Assembly: GCA_039519185.1 (NCBI GenBank)
Contig: CM076849.1
Location: forward strand, 80,193,014-80,257,013
Source of the DNA: Astragalus membranaceus
Lineage: Eukaryota > Streptophyta > Magnoliopsida > Fabales > Fabaceae
Direction of reading: 5' to 3'
Length of the DNA stretch: 64,000 nucleotides
Part shown: positions 11,226 to 22,579 of the stretch, piece after piece
How positions within the stretch are numbered: the first letter of the stretch is position 1
Layout of the letters: the number at the start of each line of letters is the position of its first letter
Notes under the pieces: generated by a model
Told to the model about the DNA's origin: nothing
The model's input: only the letters and a program-made list of their open reading frames with translations
Database searches by the model: none
Program-made: the position numbers and the translations under genes

Positions 11226-11956
11226 CGGAAGGGCGAAAAACCTTCGATGAACCTCGTATAATAACCAGCCAACCCCAAAAAGCTTCTAATCTCAGTAGCC
11301 GACTTCAGGGCTTCCCAATTCAACACTGCATCTACTTTCGACGGATCTACCGCAATACCACTACCAGAAATAACATGACCGAGAAAATTCACTTCTTTCA
11401 ACCAAAACTCACACTTCGACAACTTCGCATACAGTTTCTTTTCCTTCAGTACCTCCAATACTAACCTCAGATGCTCTGCATGCTCTTCCTCTGATTTAGA
11501 GTAAATCAGAATGTCGTCAATTAACACCACTACAAACCGATCTAAGTAAGTATGAAATATACGATTCATGTATTCCATAAATACTCCGGGTGCGTTGGTA
11601 ACACCGAACGGCATCACCGAATACTCATAATGACCATAATGGGTTCTGAAAGCCGTCTGAATATCTTCGTCCTTCACCTTGATCTGATGATAACCCGACC
11701 TCAAATCAATCTTACTGAATACTTGAGCACCCACTAACTGGTCCATCAAATCGTCTATCCTCGGAAGTGGATACTTGTTCTTAATTGTCACCTTATTCAA
11801 CTGCCGATAATTCACACAGAGTCTCATACTACCATCCTTCTTCTTCACTAACAACACAGGAGCTCCCCACGGTGAAACACTCAGCCTCACAAACTTCTTC
11901 TCGAGCAGATCCTCAAGTTGCTTTTTCAACTCAGACAATTCGGATGCGGACATCCT
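11226..11956 (-). pseudogene. Y reverse transcriptase
   Basis: Ty3/gypsy RT with WGAPVLLVKKKDGSMRLCVN, PLPRIDDLMDQL, FSKIDLRSGYHQI, PFGVTNAP and the catalytic LIDDILIYS. It lies in the same frame as gag-protease, from which it is parted only by TAG 11957-11959 (a Tyr/stop position in ...MAP-stop-RMS). The C-terminus shifts frame after GYYTRFIEGFS. Confidence 0.92.
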
Positions 11957-13522
11957 CTACGGTGCCATAGAAACAGGTCTGGTACCAGGTACAAGATCAA
12001 TAGAGAATTCAACTTCCCTCACTGGCGGTACACTTGGAATCTCATCAGGGAAAACATCAGGAAACTCGCGCACCACCTGCAACTCTTCAATGATAGCTTG
12101 ATTCTCAACAGACAACGATGCCATCAGCGAGAATAACTGAACTCCTTCCTTCATCAACTTCTGCAACTGACTAGCGGATAACAGACCAGACTCCTCTCCT
12201 CCAAAACTCACCGACTTGCTACGACAATTAATATGGACATGGTTATGCTCTAACCAGTTCATACCTAAGATTACATCCAATCCGCTCAGCGGCAAACAAA
12301 CAAAATTCACAACAAAGTCTCTGTCGAAGATCGACAAGGGACACTGAGAACACACTAGAGAGGTAGTTACCGACCCCTTAGCTGGAGTGTCGACAACCAT
12401 CTCTCCATTCATGGCAGACAATGCAAGACTCAATCTCTTACAACAATCAGCAGCAATAAAGCAATGCGTAGCACCAGTATCAACAATAGATTTTAAAGAA
12501 GTACCCTTAATGAAGCACGTACCTCTAATAAGTCCATCATCTTCAGTAGGCTCTTCACCTGCCAAAGCGAACACTTTTCCACTGAACCTTTCTTTCTCCG
12601 GCTTCGGACACTGAGTACTAATGTGCTTTCCTTCACCACAATTGTAGCAGACCACCTCCTTACGCTCACACTCAGCCACCACATGACCCTCCTTACCACA
12701 ACGGTAACACTTCTTCACTTCAGCTTTGCACACGTTACTCTTGTGACCAGCTTTTCCACAGTTGTAACATACAATGCTAGCAGGAGCATCTCCCCCACTA
12801 GTCTTCTTGCCAATCGCAGCTTTCTGTTTACCCTTACCAGCAGGAACATCATACGGTTTACCACGACTTTGAAATTTGCTCCTCTTCTCATTCATAATCT
12901 TGTAGTGAGTATTGTTGTCTTCCTCATAAATTCTGCAGCTATCAATCAAGTCGGAGAAAACACGGATCTTCTGGTAACCAATAGCCTTCTTAATCTCAGG
13001 ACGCAGCCCATTCTCGAACTTAATGCACTTGGAAAACTCAGCAGTAGCCTCACTGTAATGCGGATAAAACTTTGCTAATTCCACGAACTTAGCAGCATAC
13101 TCAGTCACGGACATATTCCCTTGTTTCAGCTCCAGGAACTCAATCTCTTTCTTACCTCGAACATCCTCCGGGTAATATTTTCTCATAAACTCCCTGCGGA
13201 ACACAGCCCAAGTGATCTCTTCATTTGCAGTCTCCAATCTCTGCCTAGCCTCTAACCACCAGTCATCGGCCTCCTCTGCCAGCATATGCGCACCATAACA
13301 GACCTTCTGTGCTGGAGTGCAGTCCATCACGCGAAAGATCCTCTCCATCTCTTTCAACCAAGCTAAAGCCCCATCGCGATCATACCTGCCCTTGAAGGTA
13401 GGCGGATTCTCTCTCTAAAAGGTTGCCAAACTACGAGACCCAGCATTCTCACCAGCATTCTGCTGACCCTCCACGGCCTGAGCCATAGCAGCCAACGCAG
13501 CAGCATCGTTCCTTCCAGCCAT
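11957..13522 (-). pseudogene. Y gag and protease
   Basis: Start ATG at 13522-13520 (MAGRNDAAALAAMAQ), placed by homology and about 100 bases after the primer site. There is an in-frame TAG at 13417-13415, then a Retrotrans_gag core (…ALAWLKEMERIF, EEADDWWLEARQRL, EFLELKQGNMSVTEYAAKF). Three CCHC knuckles follow (CYNCGKAGHKSNVC, CYRCGKEGHVVAEC, CYNCGEGKHISTQC). The aspartic protease has the active site VDTGATHCF and the flap-side motif LSGLDVILGMNWL. It ends at TAG 11957-11959. Gag packages the RNA; the protease matures the polyprotein. Confidence 0.92.
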
Positions 13523-13625
13523 CTCAACTAATCACTACAATCATAAGCAACAGTTAGAACTAATTGACCATACTTGATCGTCAATGACACAATAACTTGA
13601 CAACTTGGCCGGACAGACCGAAACT

Positions 13626-13637
13626 GCTCTGATACCA
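13626..13637 (-). promoter_or_regulatory. Primer-binding site, tRNA-iMet (Y)
   Basis: GCTCTGATACCA on the + strand is the complement of TGGTATCAGAGC. It lies 4 bases from the LTR at 13642. It confirms that Y's 5' LTR is on the right. Confidence 0.9.
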
Positions 13638-13641
13638 CTAA

Positions 13642-14160
13642 TGTAACACCCATTTTCTACCCGGAAAATTTTGACGAAAATCAGAGTTTCAAAAACGTTT
13701 TTCATTACACCCACAAGGGATGCTACATTTACACCGTTTAAATATCACACACCAATAATAAAATTCACCAATTAAAAGTAGTACGATACATAACAGTAAC
13801 TCCATCACCACGCAGCGGAATAAAATAAAAGTTCTCAATGAGAAACCATAACATCACCATAAAACTTCAGAAATTAAATATTAAAGACAACTAATAAAAC
13901 TAGCGTTCATCCCCCCGAGTGCTACGTATCAGAGCGACGACACCGACTCTACTAGCGAAGGTAGACATGCCTTCACTCGCAATCACCTGCACGTTACCAG
14001 CATAGGGGTAACATTCAAACAGAAGGGGTGAGATATCTAACATTATAATAGCATATATGAAAGGCAATATGCTAGAGTTACGACAACTATATCCACCACT
14101 TCACAACAACATCAAATTACATTCACCAAGAATCATCACCAATATCATGGGTAAATGAAT
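13642..14160 (-). mobile_element. Tekay Y 5' LTR (truncated)
   Basis: It begins TGTAACACCC and follows 6811 onward. It has a small insertion 'cgtatcagagcgacgacaccgac' near 13925 in two parts not seen in the other copies. It ends at about 14160 in 'aaatgaatgaga', where X pol begins. Some 1.8 kb of the LTR is lost; the 'gaga' shared by both sides suggests microhomology-mediated deletion. Because of this, Y's target duplication cannot be tested. Confidence 0.88.
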
Positions 14161-15074
14161 GAGACAGTTGATTGTTTTCATCGGACTATTGAGACAGTGA
14201 CTATTGATTGTTTTCATCGGACTATCGGTTTCGCCTCCGAGACAGTGGAGCTACAACCGCCCAATTCTGAAGCTGTTATTTCTTTCACTTCGGCCAGTAA
14301 CTATCTGTTCCAAGGCGCAGAAGCTTATGTCATGATGTTGTCTGCATCCACTGAGACAGGTCTAGATTTATCTTCTGTGCAAGTTGTTAATGAAGTTCTT
14401 GATGTGTTTCCTGATGAAGTTCCTTCGTTACCTCCGGATCGTGAGGTGGAGTTTTCTATAGAGTTGGTTCCGAGCACTGGACCAATTTCTATAGCCCCGT
14501 ATAGAATGTCGCCGTTGGAGTTAAGAGAATTGAAAGTCCAATTGGAAGAGTTAATTTCCAAACAGTTTCTCCGGCCGAGTGCCTCACCATGGGGTGCTCC
14601 AGTGTTGCTAGTCAAGAATAAGGACGGAAGTATGAGATTGTGTATTGATTATCGTCAGTTGACTAAGGTGACTATCAAGAACAAGTACCCTCTACCGAGA
14701 ATTGATGATTTGTTAGACCAATTGAGAGGAGCTTCTGTATTTTCAAAGATTGATTTGAGGTCCGGCTATCACAAAATCAGGGTTCGAGCTTTGGACGTCC
14801 CGAAGACCGTTTTCCGTACGAGGTATGGACACTACGAATTTGTAGTGATGCCCTTCGGTTTGACCAATGCTCCAGCCATATTCATGGATTATATGAATCG
14901 GATTTTTAATCCCTATCTGGATCAGTTTGTTGTGGTGTTCATTGATGATATCTTGGTGTACTCTAAGACAATTGAAGAGCATGTGCAACATCTCCGAATT
15001 GTTCTGAACGTACTCCGGGAGAAGAAGTTATATGCTAAGCCATCCAAATGTGACTTTGGATGCCTGAAGTTAAG
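14161..15074 (+). pseudogene. X protease remnant and reverse transcriptase
   Basis: It begins with a short tandem duplication ('gattgttttcatcggact' twice) and protease-downstream text (…SVQVVNEVLDVFPDEVPSLP). RT follows (WGAPVLLVKNKDGSMRLCID, PLPRIDDLLDQL, FSKIDLRSGYHKI, PFGLTNAP, catalytic FIDDILVYS). The aspartic protease core and the gag C-terminus are missing, lost in the deletion at 14160. A 1-base deletion at about 15056 throws the frame after PSKCDF. Confidence 0.9.
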
Positions 15075-15842
15075 TTTTTGGGCCATGTAATATCTCAGAC
15101 TGGTGATGCAGTGGATCCCAGTAAGATTGAAGCTGTGGTGGACTGGGAACAACCGTCTACGGTCACTGAGGTGAGAAGTTTCTTGGGATTAGCTGGGTAT
15201 TATCGAAGATTCATTCAAGGATTTTCCCAGCTGGTTCTTCCACTCACTCGGTTAACTCGCAAGGGTCAGTCGTTTGTATGGGACTCAGATTGTGATGATT
15301 GTTTTGCGGAATTGAAGAATCGTTTGACTTCTGCACCTGTCCTGATTCTTCCAGATCCGTCAGTAGGATTCCAAATCTACTGTGACGCATCTGGTAAGGG
15401 TTTAGGATGTGTTCTTATGCAGAATCAACAAGTAGTTGCTTATGCCTCTAGACAGTTGAAACCGCATGAAGAGAATTACCCGATGCATGATTTAGAGTTT
15501 GCGGCGATTGTGTTTGCCCTAGAGACATTACCTGTATGGGTCTTGTTTCGAAGTCTTTAGCGACCACAAGAGCCTGAAGTATTTGTTTGACCAGAAGGAG
15601 TTGAACAACAGATAGAGGAGATGGGTAGAGTTTCTGAAAGATTATGATTTTGAATTGAAGTACCATCCTTGTAAGGCGGATGTTGTGGCCGACGCTTTGA
15701 GCAGAAAGTCTATCCACACTGCAGAACTGATGATTCATGAGATGTCACTGTTGGAATCCTTTAGAGACCTTAATTTGAGAGTGAAGCCAAGAAGGAACAG
15801 GTTGGTGTTGAGTCACATTCGGATTTCAAGTCCTTTGAGAAT
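15060..15842 (+). pseudogene. X RNase H (frameshifted)
   Basis: Reads VKFLGHVISQTGDAVDPSKI, SFLGLAGYYRRFI, then RNase H FQIYCDASGKGLGCVLMQ, YASRQL, YPMHDLEFAAIVFAL. A deletion of about 7 bases near 15530, between two 'acat' repeats, removes the WRHYL codons and shifts frame. TAG at 15613-15615 and another indel near 15780 follow, and …ADVVADALSRKS is seen in a third frame. Clearly inactive. Confidence 0.88.
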
Positions 15843-17243
15843 TTGATTCGCTCTGCCCAAGAGGTTGATTTAGAACTGCAAGCGCAGAAGAGGTTGCCAA
15901 ATTACACCGAAGTTGGTGATGGTGTGATTTGTTTTGATGGTAGAGTCTGTGTGCCGAATGATGAGAGCATTAAGAGGCAGGTCTTAGAAGAGGCTCATAA
16001 GAGTCAATTCTCAATACATCCTGGGTCTACCAAGATGTATCGAGATTTGAAGCAGTTGTATTGGTGGTCGGGTATGAAAGTGGATATCGCAGAGTTTGTG
16101 TCTCGATGCTTGACCTGTCAAAGGGTCAAGATAGAGCACCGGAAGCCAGGTGGCCAGTTACAGCCGTTGAATGTGCCAGAGTGGAAATGGGAAAGCATTT
16201 CTATGGATTTTGTCATGGGGTTACCACGGTCCCAAGCCGGGAATGATTCTATTTGGGTAGTGGTGGATCGTTTGACCAAGTCCGCCCATTTTATTCTGGT
16301 GCGTTCGAATCACAAGGTAGCTAGGTTAGCAGAGGAATATCTCAAGAACATTGTGAAATTGCATGGAAGTCCTACAAGCATCATCTGTGATCGAGATCCC
16401 AAGTTCACATCTCGGTTTTGGAGAGCATTGAATATGGCGTTGGGAACAACGGTGTGTGCTAGCACCGCTTACCATCCACAGACAGACGGACAGACTGAGA
16501 GAACAATTCAGACATTGGAAGATATGTTGAGGGCTTGTGTACTTGAGAGTGGAGGCAGATGGGAGGATCATCTTCCATTGGTGGAATTTTCATACAACAA
16601 TAGTTATCATTCTAGAATCGGAATGGCTCCATATGAAGCATTATATGGAAGGAAGTGTAGAACACCATTGTGTTGGTGGGATGTAGGTGAGCAGAGATTG
16701 TTAGGACTGGATTTGGTCCGTGAGACTACGGAGAAGATCCGTCAGATAAGAGAAAGGATGAAGGCCGCTCAGAGTTGACAAAAGAGTTACGCCGATAAAA
16801 GAAGAAGGCCTTTAGAGTTTGATGAAGGAGATCATGTGTTTTTGAGACTATCTCCAACCATTGGTACTGGTATTGCATTGCGAGCGAAGAAGCTCAGTCC
16901 TCGGTATGTCGGACCCTTCCAGATTATCGAGCGAGTTGGGCCGGTAGCGTACCGCATTGCCTTGCCTCCAGAATTATCCAGATTACATGATGTGTTTCAT
17001 GTATCACAGTTAAGGAAGTATATTCATGACCCGAATCAACCCTTATGTTATGAAGCGATCGACATCAGACCGGATTTATCTTATCAGCCTACTCCAATCA
17101 GGATCATCGAACGTGGCGAGAAAGCGCTCCAGACGAGATCAATTCCTATTGTCAAGGTGCTTTGGGATGGTGCATCACCCGACGAAGCAACATGGGAAGT
17201 AGAGGAGAACATACGGGTGAAATATCCTCATCTTTTCGATTGA
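15843..17243 (+). pseudogene. X integrase and chromodomain
   Basis: HHCC domain (H…FSIHPGSTKMYRDL…CLTCQ), DDE core (SMDFVMGLP, CDRDPKF, DGQTERTIQTLE), the GPY/F module (KKLSPRYVGPFQIIERVG, FHVSQLRKY) and a C-terminal chromodomain (VKVLWDGASPDEATWEVEE). One TGA at 16776-16778 (an Arg codon in Y: SRQKSY) interrupts an otherwise open frame from 15843 to the TGA at 17241-17243. The chromodomain ends about 50 bases before the 3' LTR. Confidence 0.92.
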
Positions 17244-17278
17244 GGTACGTTTTGTCAATTTTGAGGACAAAATTTTAA

Positions 17279-17291
17279 AAGTTGGAGTGAT
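17279..17291 (+). promoter_or_regulatory. Polypurine tract of X
   Basis: AAGTTGGAGTGAT lies directly before TGTAACATCCCC. It is purine-rich in the expected place, weaker than the tract of Y. Confidence 0.6.
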
Positions 17292-19795
17292 TGTAACATC
17301 CCCTAATTAGCTAATTTAATTTATTTAAATTAGCAAAGAACTTAAAGTGAATTATTAGCTAAATGGAATATTTAGCACAAGAGGTTATCATGAATCGATT
17401 AGTTAGCATAATTACTAAATTATGTGATGTTGATATAAGTGATTTTAGTCTTACATAATTAAAGTAAGGCATTGAGTATTAGAACTTGTGTGTTAATGTC
17501 TAAGTTAAAATGCATTAAGTTAGACTTCGTTACAGAAAGAAGTCATAAGGAGAGGCTAAATAAGCTGAAGGGTAGGATAGTAATTTTCCCCTCCACAGTC
17601 CCACTTGAACCAGCTGGGCCCCTTGCCACAACACACACACACCAGATTCTGAAATCACCAAGAAAGAAAAGAAGAAGAGGAGCTTGAGAGAGGGAGAGAG
17701 CTCGCGAGAGAGGAAGGAGAGGAGAGGGACCCAAAGTTGATGCATGTCACATTTCTCTTCACCATTGAACTCAGTTTCTCATTCTCCATCCATTGATACT
17801 ACTGCTACAATCTATCTCTTCCTCCTTCACAAACCACCATTTTGACACTCCAAAGCTCAAAACTAATAAAAATGGAGTCTAGTGGCTGGATATAGCTTGC
17901 ATGTTTGTTTTGAGAGCCACAAAGTGATTAACAGCCTTCATAGGGTAGATTGGGAGCTGAAATTCGAAGTGGTAGAGGCCAAGCTCTATCGGTTCAGTTT
18001 TTGGCGCGTTCGGAGTAGCGTGGATTCGAGTTCGGGACCGTTCGTGAGGTTACTCCAACTATGTCTTTCCGTTGATCCATTGGTTATGTGATTATCATCA
18101 CGTTATGTGAGTTCTATAACTCGCTAGGGATGTGTGATATCGAGTCTTGCATTTTCTGAACCGAGAAAGCGTTATAAACCACTTTGTGAAAAATAATTCG
18201 AAAACCATTTTATCGAAAAGTTACTATGTTTGTAACCGATTGCTTTGAATAGATGATTGTATGAATTGATTGACTGTTTATCGCTTTCGCTGGACTGGAA
18301 TAATATTCGTTATGTTAGGATATCGACCGGAACGGAATTGGAATCGAAACGGACTTGGAAACGATGTCACGAAACTGGAAAAAATTGGTCACTGTCAAGG
18401 ACGCACGGATCGTGCCTCACAAGGGCACGGGTCGTTCGCCTTGTTCGCAGTAGCCAAGGAAATAGATTTTTAACACAGCACGGATTGTGAGCCCTTGGCA
18501 CGGACCGTGCGTGACTTACGCAAATCAGGTTTTTACAATTTTAAAACACGCACGGATCCTGCGCCTTGGTGGCACGGATCGTGCGCCCTGTACGTTTTTC
18601 AAACTGAGTTTTTAATGGATACGCACGAGTCGTGCGCCTAAGGAGCACGGACCGTGCGGATCCTTCTGTTACCCTAATTCAAAATCCTTTTTAATCCGTT
18701 CCAAACGATTCCGATTCCTTTCCGATTGATTCCCCAATGTTTCCCAAGAATGGAAACACACTTATGTCCTGAAATGAAAGAAGTTTGAGGTAAATCTCAC
18801 AAGTTATAAATGCTAAGGAAAACCGTACATTAGTAAGACGCGAGTGTACACACGTTAATTCATACAAGTCAAGATGAGAAATGTTTAATTCAAAGACAAG
18901 ATACCTTCCCTTGAGGAAGGGTAGACGGTACATGAATGAATGATAAGACGGCCCAATGTGGGTACATTTATATAACATAATATAAATTGAGGTCAAGGGT
19001 GACGACCCATAGAGGATTGGCATACTAGGGGAGGGGAAGTCATGAGCCCCAAAACCTAGACTCAAGAGGTTTCACCCACTAGAAATAGCGGGATGAGTTC
19101 ACCAAAAGCCAAAGAAGTGCCTAAGAATAGGTAGGCTTGAGGTGTTATGCTAGAATGATAAAAGAAAAGAAATGTAATGCGTAGTTGCTTAGTAGGGCTA
19201 CAAATTACAAGAAGTAAAATTTGATATGCTTCATGTGTCGCTTAGAAGGACCATGAGCATAAAAGTTACATGAAATTAATATATGTCCACGTGGTTGCTT
19301 ATTAGGGCCACGAGTTCAAAGCAAAGGAAATAATGAACCGCTAGAGTTAGTAAAGGGTCTCGATATGACTCACTGAGATAATGTTTATCTCACCCTTCAT
19401 ATTTGTGGTTTTTACAGAGAAACAGGGGAAAGCAAAGGCGGGGAAGCACGGTTAGCCGGTGCGACTCTTGGAGTCATTGAAGATTGAGTTTCATGTTTTA
19501 GACCTTTGTCCCATTTACTGTTTCTATGTTATTGATTGTATAACGATCATGTATCAGTTGTAAATCGTTTCCGCTACTTTATGTTTTGAGTATTGAACAC
19601 CAGGATTATGTATAAGTCTTAAGTTATGAAACTTAAGCATTTTGATGAAGTTAAGTACGGTTCGGAGAACCATTTGACATGTATTATCGAAAGTTTTAGT
19701 TTGTGTTCAATATTCATTAACAGAAAGTTACTCTGATGTATGCCATTTAGTGCATTTCGGTAGTTCTACATGTTAGAATTTATCGTGGTGTTACA
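17292..19795 (+). mobile_element. Tekay X 3' LTR (complete, 2504 bp)
   Basis: It runs from TGTAACATCCCC to GGTGTTACA. It is the only full copy of this LTR in the window and the reference for copies A and B. It contains the GCACG...CGTGC array at about 18401-18660 (some arms mutated, e.g. 'gggtcgttcg') and an AT-rich 'tttatataacataatat' (about 18968-18986) that could be promoter. The base run after it, 'ttgag', may be the target duplication, but the left partner is outside the window. Confidence 0.9.
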
Positions 19796-20395
19796 TTGAG
19801 CCCCAAAGAATATATTACGATTAGAGTGTAGAAACTTTGCATTTCTCTCTTGGAATATTTTGATAGCTTTGTTGTATTGCCTGTGAGTATTCTTTTCAAT
19901 GTAGGTTCTTTCTATGTTTGAAGAATGAAAGACGCTTATATAGAGAGTGAGAAAATTATAGTCATTGATACTTTCTCCTGAGACCAAACCAATCCTTTGG
20001 AGTTACATTTAGGGTTTCTCCACAAGAGACAATTAACCACATTAAAAGTCCTCAGGCGTATGCTTCAGTCACACCGTAAATTTACTTTTTGGACACTGCT
20101 ACAACTACATTGATATTGTGCGAACATAAGAATTCTAAACCTCAGCAATATCTTTCTAGTTGTTTTCTGTAAAATTCCTTTTAATATTATTTCCAATATT
20201 CCTTTTAATATTATTTCCAATATTCCTTTGATACCTCGACAACATCATATGCCACTGTAACAGATTCTTGGTATACAAGAGGCATGGTCATATCAGATGC
20301 ATAATAAAAGATAACAAAATATCAGATGCAATCATGTACCAGATGCCATGTCATACAAGAATTTAAACTCCATTCATTTATAAAGTGAAAACTAA
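19796..20395 (-). mobile_element. Probable 3' region and LTR of a degenerate copia (host of X)
   Basis: On the - strand this continues downstream from the copia pol end. It includes a TATA-like CTCTATATAAGCG (19932-19946) followed by Cys/Phe-rich leader-like text, as in a copia LTR promoter. A plausible LTR start (TGTTGTCGAGG on -) is at 20244. A 24-base unit 'ttttaatattatttcc…' is duplicated in tandem near 20180-20226. I find no clear polypurine tract, so the exact LTR edges are unknown. X appears inserted here. Confidence 0.5.
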
Positions 20396-20624
20396 GTTTT
20401 CCCATTTAAACTATCCTCGTTGAGGGGTTTTGCAAAGATATATGCCGATTGATTGGCAGTATCGGAAAATTTGGTTTCTTACATATCCTTCTGAAAATAG
20501 TATCTTATGAAATGATATTTAATTTCTATATGCTTACCTCTTGAATGTAAAATAGGATTTTTCGTTAACCATATGGTAGATGTATTGTCACAAAGATAGG
20601 AGTGTTGCTCTCTTTCATTTGGAA
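20396..20624 (-). pseudogene. Copia RNase H C-terminal fragment
   Basis: On the - strand it shows YLCDNTSTIWLTKNPILHSR, GKHIEIKYHFIR and then, after a frameshift, SAYIFAKPLNED (ADIFTKPL in the family). This is the end of a SIRE-type Ty1/copia polyprotein. It is cut at 20624 by the Helitron end; the matching upstream part is at 52839-53540. Confidence 0.85.
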
Positions 20625-20654
20625 CTAGTATTTTACCCGTGCATCCGCACGGGT
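20625..20654 (-). other. Helitron 3' terminus (CTAG plus hairpin)
   Basis: CTAG at 20625-20628, six A/T bases, then an 8-bp perfect stem with a 4-base loop at 20635-20654. These are diagnostic Helitron features. A second, mutated copy of the same terminus is at 20951-20980. Confidence 0.85.
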
Positions 20655-20950
20655 GACACTGTATTTGTTATATTTGCTATGAAATTATAAATACGTTGGG
20701 ATCTGCAAAATGTATTAATAAAAGAAATAGAAAAAACTCGATCAAAGACTATATTTCAAATTTATTAAAATACTTGTGTTGCAAAAAATTAAAAAAAGTT
20801 TGTATCTTCTTATAATATTAATAATGGGGTAAAAATCAGAAGAAAAAAAAAAGAAAACGAGATCTAATATAATTTGCACACCCGTTGGCGCACGTTGCCT
20901 CTCTCGTAGCCACTCCCATTGGTGTTGTCGTTTCGGCTCTCGTTACCGCT

Positions 20951-21615
20951 CTAGTATTTTACCTGTGCATCCGAACGGTTGACATCGTATTTGTTATAAT
21001 TTGCTATGAAATTATAAATACGTTGAAAATTAAAAAAATTAATAAAAGAAAAAGAAAAACACAAAAAAAGGCTATATTTCAACTTGCTTAAAATACTTGT
21101 GTTGCAAAAAGTTAAAATAAAGTCGGTATTTTTTCAAATCTTAATAATGGAGTTAAAATCAGAAAAAAAAAAAGAGATTTAATATAAGATATGCACCCCC
21201 ATTGCCGCTCTCGTTGTCGCTCCCATTGCCGCTCTCTTGTTGCCTCTCCCGCTGCCGATCCCATTGTCAGTCTCTTATTGTCGCTCCCGTTGCCGCTCTC
21301 CCGTTGCTGATCCCATTACCAGTTTCTCGTTCCCCATTGCTGCTCTGTAAATTTTAGATTATTTAATATTAATTTAATTAATTTTATTAAATTATAGTAA
21401 ATAATAAATTTTAAATAATTTAATATAAAATTTTTAATTGGTATGGATTAGTATTTATTGATAGATATGATTTTACTGTATTAGAATAGATATAATAGAT
21501 TAGAATAGATATTATTAGTATTAGTGTTACAAATTTGCCCCTATTTTTTGACAAATTTGCCCCTATTATAGTATTGATTGATTGATATTGATTTATATTG
21601 ATTGATATTATAGTA
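20951..21615 (-). mobile_element. Second Helitron-like unit in tandem
   Basis: It has its own CTAG (20951-20954) and degraded hairpin, then the same internal order as the first unit (poly-A stretch, CCCATTGCCGCTC repeats, 'aatttgcccctatttt'). It ends at an ATCAATACTATAAT-like 5' terminus on - at about 21575-21615. It preserves an uninterrupted version (about 21476-21480) of the site where the CACTA element sits in the main copy. Confidence 0.65.
21190..21350. repeat. CCCATTGCCGCTCTC-type minisatellite in Helitron
   Basis: Irregular repeats of 'cccattgccgctctc', 'gttgtcgctcccattg' and 'gttgccgatcccatt' with 15-20 base spacing. The same text resumes at 47525-47660 to the right of the TR-GAG array, as expected for one interrupted Helitron. 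Confidence 0.75.
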
Positions 21616-22016
21616 TTGATTGATAATGGAGTACAAATCAGAAGAAATAAAAATGAGATTCAATATAAGATATGCACTCCTGTTGCCGCTCCCATTGTCG
21701 CTCCCATTGTGGATATCTTGTACTGCAGGTAACTTATATTGCAGGTTAGGTTTTGATGATGAAAAAGACAAAGCCAAAGTTGATGGCCAAAGTTGATGAA
21801 AGTGACAAAGTATCTAAAGTCACGATCCAAGACAATCAAGCTCAAGAATTGATGTCTCAAGAAATAAGGGTAGTCCTTAGGGTTTGCGGATTGTCTTAGG
21901 AAAAAGTGTAAGCTCTTCCGAGGGTCAGCTCATCTCTCAGTCTCACGTCTTCACTAGCTTTTCAAAATGCATGCATGCACACGTAAACTTAAAAACCATT
22001 TTGTGAAAAGAAAGAA

Positions 22017-22540
22017 ATCGATTCACTACTTTTAACTAAACATCAAAATCGATTTCTAACTCAATATGAAAGTATATAATCGATTCCTAAACTCCCTTTC
22101 AAAGCAAAGAATCGATTCCTATTGTTTTTACTAAGTATACAATCGATTTGCATCTCTTTCTAAACAAGCAAGAATCGATTTTCCCATTAAACATACTCAA
22201 GCACACTTGAGGTGCTAGTTCAGTGGTAAGAGCTAGCTTTATATCCTCGAGGTGCTGAGTTCAAATCCCCTCGGGGACAGTTGTAAAATGGCCATTAGTG
22301 ACAATTTGATTAATAAAAATTTCCCCCTTCCCCAATTTTTTAAAAAAGAATACTCAAGCACATAATCGATTTTATCTTTATGTTAAGGAAGCACATAATC
22401 GATTTTTATCTTTTAAAGAAGCACAAAATCGATTTCATCTATTTTCAAACAAACACATAATCGATTTCTCATCCTAGATCTAGTTAGGCATAAAATCGAT
22501 TTTCACTCTTAGTGCATTGAGGCACACAATCGATTCTGAC
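22017..22540. repeat. AATCGATT word array, LTR 1
   Basis: Twelve copies of ATCGAT with A/T flanks (mostly AATCGATT) at 25-45 base spacing, all upstream of the TATA box. Interrupted by the SINE between the sixth and seventh words. Parallel arrays are in every LTR of this family in the window. Confidence 0.92.
22206..22349 (+). mobile_element. tRNA-derived SINE (144 bp)
   Basis: Pol III promoter boxes: A box TAGTTCAGTGG (22217-22227) and B box GAGTTCAAATC (22257-22267). The body is about 70 bases, then an AT-rich tail ending TTTTTTAAAAAAGA. It is flanked by a perfect 13-bp target duplication ATACTCAAGCACA (22193-22205 and 22350-22362). LTRs 2 and 3 have the empty site. It is not a tRNA gene: there is no foldable acceptor or anticodon arm. 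Confidence 0.92.
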
Positions 22541-22579
22541 ACTTCTATATTTGTTTCAACGGTAATATTTTTTCATAGC

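Noticed and set aside
22206..22349. Functional tRNA gene
   Set aside because: Only the two Pol III boxes fit. No acceptor stem or anticodon arm can be formed, and an AT tail plus 13-bp duplication mark it as a SINE.
22017..22540. Regularly spaced AATCGATT repeats as a CRISPR-like array
   Set aside because: Repeat is only 8 bases, spacing is uneven, spacers are family sequence, and it lies in a plant LTR promoter region.
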